Shown piece by piece: positions 16,523 to 24,708 of a stretch of DNA of 64,000 bases. Below the pieces are notes generated by a model. It was not told the origin of the DNA. It saw only the letters and a program-made list of their open reading frames with translations, and ran no database searches. Each line of letters starts with the position of its first letter. Positions within the stretch are counted from its first letter, which is position 1. Both the position numbers and the translations under genes were made by a program. The DNA is from JAICMB01 sp035295125. Lineage in GTDB: Bacteria > Acidobacteriota > Terriglobia > Bryobacterales > Bryobacteraceae. The stretch is from positions 1 to 64,000 of the forward strand of contig DATGJP010000068.1 of NCBI GenBank assembly GCA_035295125.1. The letters run 5' to 3'.

Positions 16523-17767
16523 TTAACCTCTTATTCCGGAAGTCGCCATCATTTCGAGGCGATTGCTTTTCTTTTTCGGCAACGGCATTCGCATCAGACC
16601 GATTGCCATGCAGGCGGAGCAAAACGCCAGGACGGCGCTCCCGTAGAAGACCGCGCTCCAGGACCCAGTCCTTTCGAAAATCAGTGCGGCGACACCGCCG
16701 CCGACGATCGACGCGACTCCCTTGGTGCTGTACATGAAGCCGTAATTGGAGCTGACGTTACGGGACCCGAAGAAGTCAGCCACGGCCGGGGGGAACAGGG
16801 CATAAACTTCGCCCCAACTAAAGAAGACTAGCGCCAGGCATACGATAAACGCCGTGTCCGATGTGCGGCCGAGCAACATGACGTTCGCGAGGCATGCGGA
16901 TTGGATAAAAAACGCGATGACCATGGTGCGCTCGCGGCCGAGGTGGTCGGAAACCCAGCCCCAGAAGAGCCGCGACACACCATTTGCGATGGGGTTCAGC
17001 GTCAGGGCGAATGTGAGAGCCGGCGCTCCTATTTTGAGGCTGTCCGCGAGCGGCGCGACCTGCGCCGTCACCATGAGCCCGCCGATGCCCATCATGAGCA
17101 TCATCAGGTACAGCACGTAGAAATGCGGCGTTCGCAGCATCTCGATGGAATTGAAATGCTCCTCGTGGCTGCGGACCTTCACTTTCGCGGCGACTTTTTT
17201 CGGCGCAATCTGAATGGTTGCCGGATTCTTAAGGAACTGCGCCGCGCAGACGATCAGCAGGCCCTGTGCCATGCCCGTGTACAGGAATGCGGCACGATAA
17301 TCCGAGACTTTTAATATGTGGGCGATCACTGGTATGAAGAGCGCGGTGCCCGATCCAAACGCCGCTGTGATCAGCCCTGCCGCGAGTCCTCGTTTATCGG
17401 GAAACCACTTCAGGCCGACGCCGACGGAGCCGCAATAGACGAGGGCCGCGCCGACGCCCGCCATGGTGTAGAAGAAGTAGAGTTCCGGCAGGCTGTTGAT
17501 GCGTCCCAGCATGGCCCATCCGCTGCCGCAGAGCAGCCCCGCGATACTGACGAACATGCGCGGACCGAGTTTGTCGATGAGCCATCCCGAACAGGGCATG
17601 AACCAGGTTTCGGCGGCGATGAAGAACGTGAACGCCCACTGGACGTCGGAAAGCTTCCAGTGGTGCGCCGCGATCATCGGCTTGACGAACAGGGTCCAAG
17701 CGTATTGCAGATTGGCGATCATGATCATCGCGACGACAGCCGCCGCCAATCGAAACCACCGATTCAC
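16523..17767 (-). CDS. oxlT: MFS transporter, oxalate/formate antiporter type
   Basis: 414 residues with twelve predicted membrane segments. The N-terminus NRWFRLAAAVVAMIMIANLQ, then YAWTLFVKPM and LSDVQWAFTFFIAAETWFMP, is typical of the oxalate/formate MFS antiporter family. In the eleventh segment YGFMYSTKGVAS (K349) fits the place of the Lys needed for oxalate binding in Oxalobacter OxlT, and R266 in NGVSRLFWGW fits its second essential basic residue; both alignments are from memory. The protein would take up oxalate or a related small carboxylate in exchange for another. It lies immediately upstream of malate synthase and downstream of the PanE-like reductase and the CoA ligase, which supports oxalate as substrate. 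Confidence 0.85.
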   Translation of the reverse strand: MNRWFRLAAAVVAMIMIANLQYAWTLFVKPMIAAHHWKLSDVQWAFTFFIAAETWFMPCSGWLIDKLGPRMFVSIAGLLCGSGWAMLGRINSLPELYFFYTMAGVGAALVYCGSVGVGLKWFPDKRGLAAGLITAAFGSGTALFIPVIAHILKVSDYRAAFLYTGMAQGLLIVCAAQFLKNPATIQIAPKKVAAKVKVRSHEEHFNSIEMLRTPHFYVLYLMMLMMGIGGLMVTAQVAPLADSLKIGAPALTFALTLNPIANGVSRLFWGWVSDHLGRERTMVIAFFIQSACLANVMLLGRTSDTAFIVCLALVFFSWGEVYALFPPAVADFFGSRNVSSNYGFMYSTKGVASIVGGGVAALIFERTGSWSAVFYGSAVLAFCSACMAIGLMRMPLPKKKSNRLEMMATSGIRG

Positions 17768-17844
17768 GTGTTACCTCCTGATAGCATTTCAGATTCGGAT
17801 TGTATTGCAGGTCTTGTGAGGCAGGTTGTCAGCGGTATAACACA

Positions 17845-18150
17845 GCCTCTGATTCTTCGCGTCCCTCGAAAATTCGGAGGCTGTGGAAGGTTGGAGCCGG
17901 CATTCAGCCTGCCTTTGGACCTCACCAGGAAATGACAGGCGAAAACGCTTGTCCCACCTTTTCCAACATGAGCGTTACCGGTGGTTGTGGCTATGCTGCC
18001 TGGTCGTGCAGGCGGTTTCGCGCGCTTTTGGAGCTCGCCGAGAACGGGTAGGCGAAACCGCCTGCACCACCTTGCCTCCATCCACTTTTGTGGACCGGCG
18101 GTCCATGACGACAGTCTGAAGGCCCGCTCCACCCTTCCACGGCCGGCTCC
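17845..18150. repeat. cluster of dispersed R2 repeat elements
   Basis: The 434-bp gap 17768-18201 has no gene but holds repeat material. Positions about 17845-17965 are close to the reverse complement of 58812-58926, including CTCTGATTCTTCG, CCTCGAA, GGTTGGAGC, CATTCAGCCTGCC and ATGACAGGCGAAAACGC. A second short unit with GGTAGGCGAAACCGCCTGCACCACC lies at about 18045-18075. The elements interrupt an otherwise compact oxalate gene group. Confidence 0.7.
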
Positions 18151-18201
18151 ACGTGGCGTTTTCGGCTGCCCGGCTCGGAGAAAACTGAGTGGCATCGTGC
18201 T

Positions 18202-19152
18202 TCAGCCTGCGATTCTGGCCCCTAATAGCCTCGTACAAGCATATACAGTTCTGGTATGAGGCATGGGAATCCCCAGACGATCTCCCAGTTCCACCACAGC
18301 GCCGACCACAGCCTCCAATTCCATGGGACGACCCGCTTCCAGGTCCTGTAACATCGAAGTTTTGTGTTCGCCGACCTTTTCGGCGCCGGCGATCCGCTGA
18401 TCGATGGAAATCGGCATTCCGATTTCGAGACGCGCAGCGACGGACTCCACCTCAGTCATGATGCTGCGGACGATTTCACGCACTTCAGAATCGCGCGCCA
18501 TCTGGCCGAGCGTGGCGCGCGTCAAGGCGCTAATGGGATTGAATGCCACGTTGCCCAGAATCTTGACCCAGATTTCGGTTCGTATCTTCTGTGTCACGGG
18601 GCAGCGAATTCCCGATTTGATCATGGCGTCAGCGATTGCCTTGGCACGCTCAGAGCGCGTGCCGTCGGGCTCGCCGAGGGACAGCCGGTTGCCTTCGACG
18701 TGCCGGATGACGCCCGGCTCCGCAATCTCCGTCGCGAAGTAGGCGATTGACGCCAGGACGCGACCTGCGGGAATTGCCGCGGCGATCGCGCCGCCGGGGT
18801 CGACACGCTCCAGGTGAAGATCGGGAAAATACCACCACGGAATGCCGTTCTGGGTGCTTACCACCGTGGTGTCCTCACCGATCAGCGGATGAAGTTGGGG
18901 CGCAAGCTGCGTCAATCCGTGCGCTTTCACGCCCAGGATGATGACGTCGACCGGGCCTGCTTCCTCCAGGCTGCCGATGACGCGGGGGTGCACTTCGAAC
19001 GAGCCATCCTCAGCGATGACTTTCAACCCGCGTTCCTGCATCGCGCGCAGGTGTGGTCCGCGCGCGAATAGTGTGACGTCCTGGCCTGCCTGCGCCATGC
19101 GGGCGCCAATATAGCCCCCTATAGCGCCGGCTCCGGCGATGAGGAATTTCAT
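18202..19152 (-). CDS. panE: PanE-family reductase, possible oxalyl-CoA reductase
   Basis: 316 residues of the 2-dehydropantoate 2-reductase family. The NADP-binding motif GAGAIGGYIGARM is at residues 7-19; the C-terminal helical domain carries WVKILGNVAFNPISALTRA. The family normally reduces ketopantoate, but in Methylobacterium extorquens a paralogue (PanE2) reduces oxalyl-CoA to glyoxylate. Its ATG overlaps the stop of the upstream oxalyl-CoA-synthetase-like gene (ATGA at 19152-19149), so the two are translationally coupled, and an antiporter plus malate synthase follow. That context favours the oxalyl-CoA reductase role over pantothenate synthesis; no other pan gene is present. The reductase family is certain, the substrate is inferred. 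Confidence 0.85.
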   Translation of the reverse strand: MKFLIAGAGAIGGYIGARMAQAGQDVTLFARGPHLRAMQERGLKVIAEDGSFEVHPRVIGSLEEAGPVDVIILGVKAHGLTQLAPQLHPLIGEDTTVVSTQNGIPWWYFPDLHLERVDPGGAIAAAIPAGRVLASIAYFATEIAEPGVIRHVEGNRLSLGEPDGTRSERAKAIADAMIKSGIRCPVTQKIRTEIWVKILGNVAFNPISALTRATLGQMARDSEVREIVRSIMTEVESVAARLEIGMPISIDQRIAGAEKVGEHKTSMLQDLEAGRPMELEAVVGAVVELGDRLGIPMPHTRTVYACTRLLGARIAG

Positions 19153-20648
19153 TCGCCGCCGGTCAAAGCCTTAGCCACTGCGCCGCGCTGAATTTTGCCG
19201 GTTGCGGTGCGTGGAATGGTCTCAACCACGAAGAGTTTCTTGGGGACTTTGAAGTCGGCGAGGCGTTCTTTGCAATAAGCGACAATGGCCGACTCCGGCT
19301 GCGGTTCTCGCAACACCACCGCGGCGGCGACTTCTTCGCCCCAGGTTGGATGGGGAATGCCGAATGCGACCGCCTCAGCAACGGCGGGGTGCGTCAGTAG
19401 AACCTCATCAATCTCCCGCGGCCCGATCTTCTCGCCGCCGCGATTGATCAGCTCCTTGATACGGCCGGTCAGCGTGAGATAGCCTTCGGAATCGAGCACG
19501 CCCTGGTCGCCGGTTCGGAACCAGCCATTAGTGAAAGACTTCGCGTTGGCTTCGGGGTTGTTTTCGTAACCCGAGACGACATTGGGGCCTTGAATGACGA
19601 CTTCGCCGCGGTCGCCCTGAGGCAGAAGATTACCGGCATCGTCCATGATCCCGATGTTCACGCCGGTTCCAGGCCCGACGGAACCGGGCTTACGAGCGGC
19701 GGGCGGCGTAGGATTCGAGGCCATCTGGTGCGAGGCTTCCGTCATTCCGTAAGCTTCCAACACCGGCACGCCGAAAAGGCTCTCCATCTTCGCCATCATT
19801 TCGGGAGGCAGCGCCGCGCTGCATGAACGGATAAAGCGCAGTCCTTCGCTGCCGGCGGGACGCTCGGTTGCGCGAGAGAGCAGAATGTTGTGAATCGTGG
19901 GAACAGCGGAATACCAGGTCGCGCCCGAATCGCGGACGGTGCGCCAGAACGACAGGGGATTGAACTTGTTGGGGACGGCCACCGTGCCGCCGGACCGCAG
20001 GGTCGAAAGCGTTGACGCAACCAGCCCGTGCACGTGGAACAGGGGCATCACACAAAGCGCGACATCCTGCGGCGTGAGGCCGTAGTGGGCCACGATGTTC
20101 GCAGTCGACGCCGTGATGTTGCCGTGCTTGATCGGCACGCGCTTGGGCCGTCCGGTGCTTCCGCTGGTATGCAACACGAGCGCCACATCGTCGCCCGAGG
20201 GAGCCTCGGCGGTTTTTCCACCCGGCGCGCCCGCGATGCGAACGAATCCGGCGCTATCCATTTCGAGGCTGTAGACGGGAACGCCACGTGTAGCAGCCGC
20301 TTTGCGCGCCGCCTCCGCGCCCTCCGGCGGACAGAGCAACACTTTGGCGGCGGTGTCCTCGAGATAGAAGCTGAACTCATCCTCGCGATATCCCGGATTC
20401 AACGGGGCGGCGGTACCGGCGATGGAAGCCGCCAGGAAACTGACCACCGCCGGCAGGCCGTTCGGCAATACCGTGGCGACTCGATCGCCTCGTCCGACGC
20501 CCAGCGAGGCGAGTGCATCCGCCATCTCCGCTACCTGCTCGCGCAGGGTTTGATACGTGATGCGAATCCCGGAGTCAGTCAGAAGAAAAGCCGTGCTCGC
20601 GGGCGGTGCGCCTTCGATGAGCGCAAGAAGCGTGCTGGGTTGAGACAT
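19149..20648 (-). CDS. acyl-CoA synthetase, oxalate-CoA ligase type
   Basis: 499 residues of the AMP-forming ligase superfamily. The P-loop LHTSGSTGRPKRVP is at residues 159-172, the core motif AYGMTEASH at 299-307, GWFRTGDQG at 375-383, the hinge GRIKELINRGGEKI at 395-408 and the catalytic C-terminal Lys in TATGKIQR at K485. The stretches MPLFHVHGL, TWYSAVPTIH, LRFIRSCSAAL and the phrase SNP after YGMTEASHQMA closely resemble plant and fungal oxalyl-CoA synthetase (AAE3, Pcs60), which makes oxalyl-CoA from oxalate, ATP and CoA. Coupled to a PanE-like reductase and close to an oxalate-type antiporter. A different short dicarboxylate or a broad acyl substrate remains possible. Confidence 0.85.
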   Translation of the reverse strand: MSQPSTLLALIEGAPPASTAFLLTDSGIRITYQTLREQVAEMADALASLGVGRGDRVATVLPNGLPAVVSFLAASIAGTAAPLNPGYREDEFSFYLEDTAAKVLLCPPEGAEAARKAAATRGVPVYSLEMDSAGFVRIAGAPGGKTAEAPSGDDVALVLHTSGSTGRPKRVPIKHGNITASTANIVAHYGLTPQDVALCVMPLFHVHGLVASTLSTLRSGGTVAVPNKFNPLSFWRTVRDSGATWYSAVPTIHNILLSRATERPAGSEGLRFIRSCSAALPPEMMAKMESLFGVPVLEAYGMTEASHQMASNPTPPAARKPGSVGPGTGVNIGIMDDAGNLLPQGDRGEVVIQGPNVVSGYENNPEANAKSFTNGWFRTGDQGVLDSEGYLTLTGRIKELINRGGEKIGPREIDEVLLTHPAVAEAVAFGIPHPTWGEEVAAAVVLREPQPESAIVAYCKERLADFKVPKKLFVVETIPRTATGKIQRGAVAKALTGGE

Positions 20649-20695
20649 AAATACAGTATTGCCGGAATGCCCCAGCCGAATCCAGGCGACGCCGG

Positions 20696-22996
20696 TTACT
20701 CGTCCTTGATGATCTTGCTCAGGTGGCGCATCCGGGATTTAAGCTCGCTCGACGCCTCGGCGACCATCGAGGTGTCCGGGATGACGTGCGGAGTGAAGAA
20801 GATGATCAGCTCGGTGCGGTCTTTGGAGTACGTCCGGTTGCCAAAGGCAGCGCCAAGCCAGGGTATCCGGTTCAACAGTGGAATGCCACTGGTTGCGAGC
20901 GTCGTGTGTTCGTCGATGATTCCGCCGATCGCGATGGTGTCGCCATCCTGAACGGTAACCTGCGTCTGGACCGACTTCTTGTCAAACGAGGGCGACTGAA
21001 TGTTGCTCGTGGTGGTGGCAGCGGGCGCGCTGACCTCCTCGTCAAGAATCAGCGTGACCACGCCGCTCGGGTTGACCTGCGCGACAAACGAGAGAGTGGT
21101 ACCCGTGTTCCGGCTGCTGACGCTGTTCGCAAAAACGGAACTGCCGCTCTGCTGAACACCGCCAACGACTGCGCTCGCGGTCAGTGTCGGAACTTCCTCG
21201 CCTACGTTGATCGACGCGGGAATGCTATCGGTGGCGATAACACTGGGAGCGGAAATCACCTTGGCTTTCGATTGCGACTCAGCCAGGCTTATCGCCGAAA
21301 GGAGTTCCTTCGTCCGCGACACCATGAACCCATCCGCCAGCCCGATTCCCGTGGCTCCATCGAAGTTGAAGCCGAAGTGAGGCGACGAGCCGGCCTTGGC
21401 GTCCTGCAGGACGGCGGTCAGACCCGAGGCGAAAGAACCGGTAAGTTCAACGGAGTAAATCTTGGCGTCGACCAGCACCTGGCGCGGAGGAATATCCATC
21501 TCCTTCAGCAGCTTCAGAATAGATTCGTACTGCTGGGGCGTGGCCTGGATCATTAGCGAATTGTTGAATTGATTGGGAACGATCCGGGGGGCATTGGCGC
21601 CTCCGAATCCGGAGTTGCTATTGCCGAGGTATTGACCGGTCAGATCAGCGCCGGTAGGGGGCGCGCCGGTCGCCGTGTTGGCGCCAGCGCTGGGTTGCGC
21701 CGCATTGGGCGCCGTCTGAGCGCCGGGTGGCGGATATCCGTAGCCGCCGCCGTAGGGGGCGCCGTACCCTCCCCCGTAGGGCATGCCGCCTCCGCCACCA
21801 TAGCCGCCGTAGCCCATTCCTCCGTAGCCACCGCCGAACCCTCCGCCACCAAATCCACCACCTCCAAATCCGCCACCTCCGAATCCTCCGCCTCCGAAAC
21901 CGCCGCCTCCAAATCCGCCACCGCCAAAGCCGGAGCCATAACCGCTAATTCCGCCGCCGGCGCCCATGCACGAATACCCGTAACCCGGCTGGAAGAGCTG
22001 CATGATTCCGCAGGCCAGCATGCTGGCATTACCGTATTTCACGCGATAGACGAAGAGATCGACGGCGCCCGCGGTGATTTTGGGTTTCACATCGAGCGTC
22101 GCCAACCACTTCTCGACTTCGGTGAACGCGCCCGCGTTCGCGGCGATGGCAATGATCGAGTTGATGCGGTCGATCCCTATAAACTTGAGCGGAGAGTTCT
22201 TCTCGTTCAGGGAAATCGATTTAACGACCGACTCCAACTCCTTCACCAGGTCGGTCGGCTTGCCGTTCTTCACCTCGAAAACCCGCACACGCTTGCTCGC
22301 CATTTCGTCGTTGTCGAACAGGGAGATCAGCTCCATAGTCCGGCGCATATTGCGATGGCTGTCGAGGATGAGCAACAGATTCGCGGGCGCGTACGTATAC
22401 ATGCGCGCGTTCTCGCCGATGAATTCGTTGAGAAGCTTCGCCAGATCGTCGGCGATCACGTACTTCAGGAACACGAGATTCAGCATGGTCCGGTCGTCTT
22501 CCGGAATATCCGTGGGCTTCGTCACGTTCTCGGGCGGAATCGGCAAGTGCTGCACCAGGTCGAGCGGGACGATGCGATACAGGTCGCCTTGCTTCACCAT
22601 TCCGAACCCATTGATGCGCAGAATCGCCTCGAGCAGCGAACGGGTGTCGATGTCCTTGATCTCACCGTAGGTGTTTAGAATCACGCCGCCGCGAACCTTG
22701 GGATCGAGGATGTAGTTGAGATGGAGCTGGCGCGCCAGCATATCGATGACCTGCGTCAGATTCGCGTTGTTGAGGGTCAAACCACCATAAACGGTCGGCG
22801 GTCCGGCCGGCGGCGCGGCTTGCGGGTTCGGGACGGCTCCGGGAACCTGCGGATTCTGCTGCGGTGGCTGCGGCTGCTGCGGGGTCTCCGGCGGCATCGG
22901 GCGGGGAAACATCCCCGGGGGGATTGGCGTTTGCGCCGACAGGGCGACGGCGAGCAGCACAAGAACAGCGGCCCAGCGCCAGCGAAATAGATTCAC
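20696..22996 (-). CDS. gspD: type II secretion system secretin GspD
   Basis: 766 residues. Signal peptide at 1-22, a Pro/Gln-rich linker (about 25-68), N-domains beginning VYGGLTLNNANLTQVIDMLA with the ring-building repeats, and a C-terminal secretin domain from about residue 530 (VLVDAKIYSVELTG, VISAPSVIATDSIPASINVG, GDTIAIGGIIDEHT, FFTPHVI). It forms the outer-membrane pore of the secretion machine. Unusual is an 80-residue Gly-rich insert at about residues 342-422, built of GGGGF units and then Tyr/Pro-rich sequence, lying between the last N-domain and the secretin core. Last gene of the operon; it begins immediately after the preceding gene's stop codon. Confidence 0.95.
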   Translation of the reverse strand: MNLFRWRWAAVLVLLAVALSAQTPIPPGMFPRPMPPETPQQPQPPQQNPQVPGAVPNPQAAPPAGPPTVYGGLTLNNANLTQVIDMLARQLHLNYILDPKVRGGVILNTYGEIKDIDTRSLLEAILRINGFGMVKQGDLYRIVPLDLVQHLPIPPENVTKPTDIPEDDRTMLNLVFLKYVIADDLAKLLNEFIGENARMYTYAPANLLLILDSHRNMRRTMELISLFDNDEMASKRVRVFEVKNGKPTDLVKELESVVKSISLNEKNSPLKFIGIDRINSIIAIAANAGAFTEVEKWLATLDVKPKITAGAVDLFVYRVKYGNASMLACGIMQLFQPGYGYSCMGAGGGISGYGSGFGGGGFGGGGFGGGGFGGGGFGGGGFGGGGFGGGYGGMGYGGYGGGGGMPYGGGYGAPYGGGYGYPPPGAQTAPNAAQPSAGANTATGAPPTGADLTGQYLGNSNSGFGGANAPRIVPNQFNNSLMIQATPQQYESILKLLKEMDIPPRQVLVDAKIYSVELTGSFASGLTAVLQDAKAGSSPHFGFNFDGATGIGLADGFMVSRTKELLSAISLAESQSKAKVISAPSVIATDSIPASINVGEEVPTLTASAVVGGVQQSGSSVFANSVSSRNTGTTLSFVAQVNPSGVVTLILDEEVSAPAATTTSNIQSPSFDKKSVQTQVTVQDGDTIAIGGIIDEHTTLATSGIPLLNRIPWLGAAFGNRTYSKDRTELIIFFTPHVIPDTSMVAEASSELKSRMRHLSKIIKDE
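21834..21940 (-). repeat. 15-bp tandem repeat inside gspD
   Basis: About seven units encoding G-G-G-G-F in tandem, differing mostly at third codon positions. The synonymous variation indicates protein-level selection or age rather than a very recent expansion. Confidence 0.8.
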
Positions 22997-23350
22997 TTAT
23001 TTCTTCTCCGGGGATTCAGGAGCGACGAGGGCTTTCTCATCGGGCGTCAGCTCAGTTTTCTTCTTGGTCCAGACGTTGGAACCAAAAGGCGTCTTGCGCT
23101 CGAAGCGAACCGAGTCGCCCAGGTCTGTTGCTACCGGAGGATTCTTATCCGTGGTTTCCGCCGCCGGCTGCACGTCGTCGGCGGAGTACTTGCTCAACCC
23201 GAACGGGGTTTGCCGATAGATCCACTTCTTCCCCTGCGCGTCCGTGTAACTGTATGTGTGAGGCGCGGTTAGTTTTGCGCCTTCCGGCAACGCATCGCCG
23301 GCTATTCCCATCACCCCGACAAAAAGCGAAACAGCAATAAACCTCTTCAT
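22997..23350 (-). CDS. small exported protein with two TPFG motifs, in the T2SS operon
   Basis: 117 residues. A signal peptide or single membrane helix covers residues 1-20. The rest is hydrophilic with a charged end. It contains GKKWIYRQTPFGLSKY (TPFG at 48-51) and VRFERKTPFGSNVW (TPFG at 87-90). The same TPFG phrase closes the next upstream protein. I know no named family. Position between the GspC-like gene and gspD suggests a periplasmic accessory of the secretion machine, perhaps in contact with the secretin; that is inference. Confidence 0.75.
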   Translation of the reverse strand: MKRFIAVSLFVGVMGIAGDALPEGAKLTAPHTYSYTDAQGKKWIYRQTPFGLSKYSADDVQPAAETTDKNPPVATDLGDSVRFERKTPFGSNVWTKKKTELTPDEKALVAPESPEKK

Positions 23351-23383
23351 TTAAACTCTCCTAGTTTTTGCGGCTGAAATTCG

Positions 23384-24115
23384 TTACTGCACTGCTTCCC
23401 AATGGCACGAACTGCCAAACGGAGTCTGCCCGGTGACTTTTTTGTACCCGTTCACCACTGCTCCCGTGGCGGACGTATCGCCGGGGTTGCACGCCCGGAA
23501 ACCCCCGCCCGTATCGGCGCCCGGGCCGTTGGTGGCCTCGCTCGAAAGACTCTTCGGTTTTGCGGCCTGAGCAGGCGCCGCCGTTTGTTGCGGCGGCGGA
23601 TTGTCAGCCACAAGCGGCGTCTGGTCCATGATTTCGTCCAGTCGCTTATGAATCTCTTTGCCTTCCCATTCGAAAACGACCGACTTGTTGTCGATCGCCG
23701 CAATTTTGAAGGGACCGATCGTCTCGCCCGGATGATAGCCCTTCTGATCGGCGCTGCCGTGTTCACTCAGCACGATGGTGGGCGGTTCGCCGTTCCAAAG
23801 CATCACGCCGTGTGCCGACGGCAGCGGGGGAACCGGTTTTTCGGCCGGCGGCGGCGCGGGAGGATCGGGAATCGGAATCGCATTGCGATCCTTCGAGAAC
23901 AGGTTTTTCGCGGCGATATCCGCGTATTCCAGTCCGGCGATCGGCGGCACCTTGGCCAGCGGTGGAACCGGACGCGGCGGCGCCGGCTTAATCCTGGCCG
24001 TTTCCACCACTTGCTCCTTGTGCGTTTCGGTAGTCCATTCCCTTCGCAGGTACACAAACGCCAGGGCAACCAGCACAACAATAGCCGCATTGGCCAACAT
24101 CAGGTTGCGCTTCAA
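23384..24115 (-). CDS. gspC: GspC/PilP-like inner-membrane protein of T2SS
   Basis: 243 residues from TTG at 24115, whose TGA-containing overlap with the end of the preceding gene and purine-rich upstream GAAGAAGGGGGG decide the start; the open frame extends further but inside that gene. One membrane helix (about residues 6-23), a Pro-rich linker, and a small beta domain with YADIAAKNLFSKDRN, VMLWNGEPPTIVLSE, GYHPGETIGPFKIAAI and KSVVFEWEGKEI, the pattern of the homology-region domain of GspC and PilP that binds the secretin. A 60-residue tail ends in GYKKVTGQTPFGSSCHWE with two Cys in the tail. Gene order (L, M, C-like, D) supports the role. Confidence 0.7.
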   Translation of the reverse strand: MKRNLMLANAAIVVLVALAFVYLRREWTTETHKEQVVETARIKPAPPRPVPPLAKVPPIAGLEYADIAAKNLFSKDRNAIPIPDPPAPPPAEKPVPPLPSAHGVMLWNGEPPTIVLSEHGSADQKGYHPGETIGPFKIAAIDNKSVVFEWEGKEIHKRLDEIMDQTPLVADNPPPQQTAAPAQAAKPKSLSSEATNGPGADTGGGFRACNPGDTSATGAVVNGYKKVTGQTPFGSSCHWEAVQ

Positions 24116-24708
24116 AACGCGATGCCCCCCTTCTTCTCGGGAATCAGCTTGCGCGGGACAATCGCTGCAATGGTCAGGCGTACCGGCATGCTCTTCTGCT
24201 TCATGTTGGCCAACCCGAAACGAATGTCCTCGGTCGATAGCAGCTCGGGCTGAGCGCTTAAAAACGAAATGAAATTCACCAGTTGATCGGTGCGGCAATC
24301 GACCGTGATGGACACGGCGACTTCGCCATAGGCATCGCCGAACGATTTCGGCTGGCTCAGTTCCACCTGGCGCACTTCAAGCGGCGGCGCCTGGTTCTGC
24401 GCCACGGTTCGGACGATCTGAAGCAGTCGCGCCTGCGCCTGGGCAGCCGTATCGGCCAGAATCATCCCCTTCTCGCGTTCGGCCAGCTCGTGCGACACCT
24501 GCTTGTAAATTTCTTCCTTTGCAGGCACGGTGGCTGCGGTTTGCCGTAGCTTGTCGAGGCGCTTCTCCACCTGGTCGGGCGATTCGACCGGGGCGACCAC
24601 TTTGACCGAGCTGCTCGATGGGCTCGTGCCGATCCAAATAATTAGGGCGAGCGCGACGGCTCCCCCGAGTGCCATGAGTGCGCGGCGGTCGCGCTCGCCG
24701 ATCGTCAC
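24112..24708 (-). CDS. gspM: GspM/PilO-like T2SS inner-membrane protein
   Basis: 198 residues. One N-terminal membrane helix (MALGGAVALALIIWIG, residues 11-26), then a long helical stretch (about 40-95, PDQVEKRLDKLRQTAATVPA) and a small ferredoxin-like domain (VEVRQVELSQPKSFGDAYGE form, about 105-190). That is the layout of GspM and PilO, which brace the cytoplasmic ATPase platform to the periplasm. GTG start overlaps the preceding stop (GTGA), so it is coupled to the GspL-like gene. The family is divergent and the call rests on topology and order. Confidence 0.7.
   Translation of the reverse strand: MTIGERDRRALMALGGAVALALIIWIGTSPSSSSVKVVAPVESPDQVEKRLDKLRQTAATVPAKEEIYKQVSHELAEREKGMILADTAAQAQARLLQIVRTVAQNQAPPLEVRQVELSQPKSFGDAYGEVAVSITVDCRTDQLVNFISFLSAQPELLSTEDIRFGLANMKQKSMPVRLTIAAIVPRKLIPEKKGGIAF

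Noticed and set aside
21834..21940. Regular repeats that might suggest a CRISPR array
   Set aside because: The 15-bp units are contiguous, have no spacers and keep the gspD frame as GGGGF codons.
21569..22678. Plus-strand open frame of 369 codons inside gspD
   Set aside because: Its Ala/Ser/Thr-rich stretch is only the reverse reading of the Gly-rich repeat in the secretin; gspD carries all the conserved motifs.
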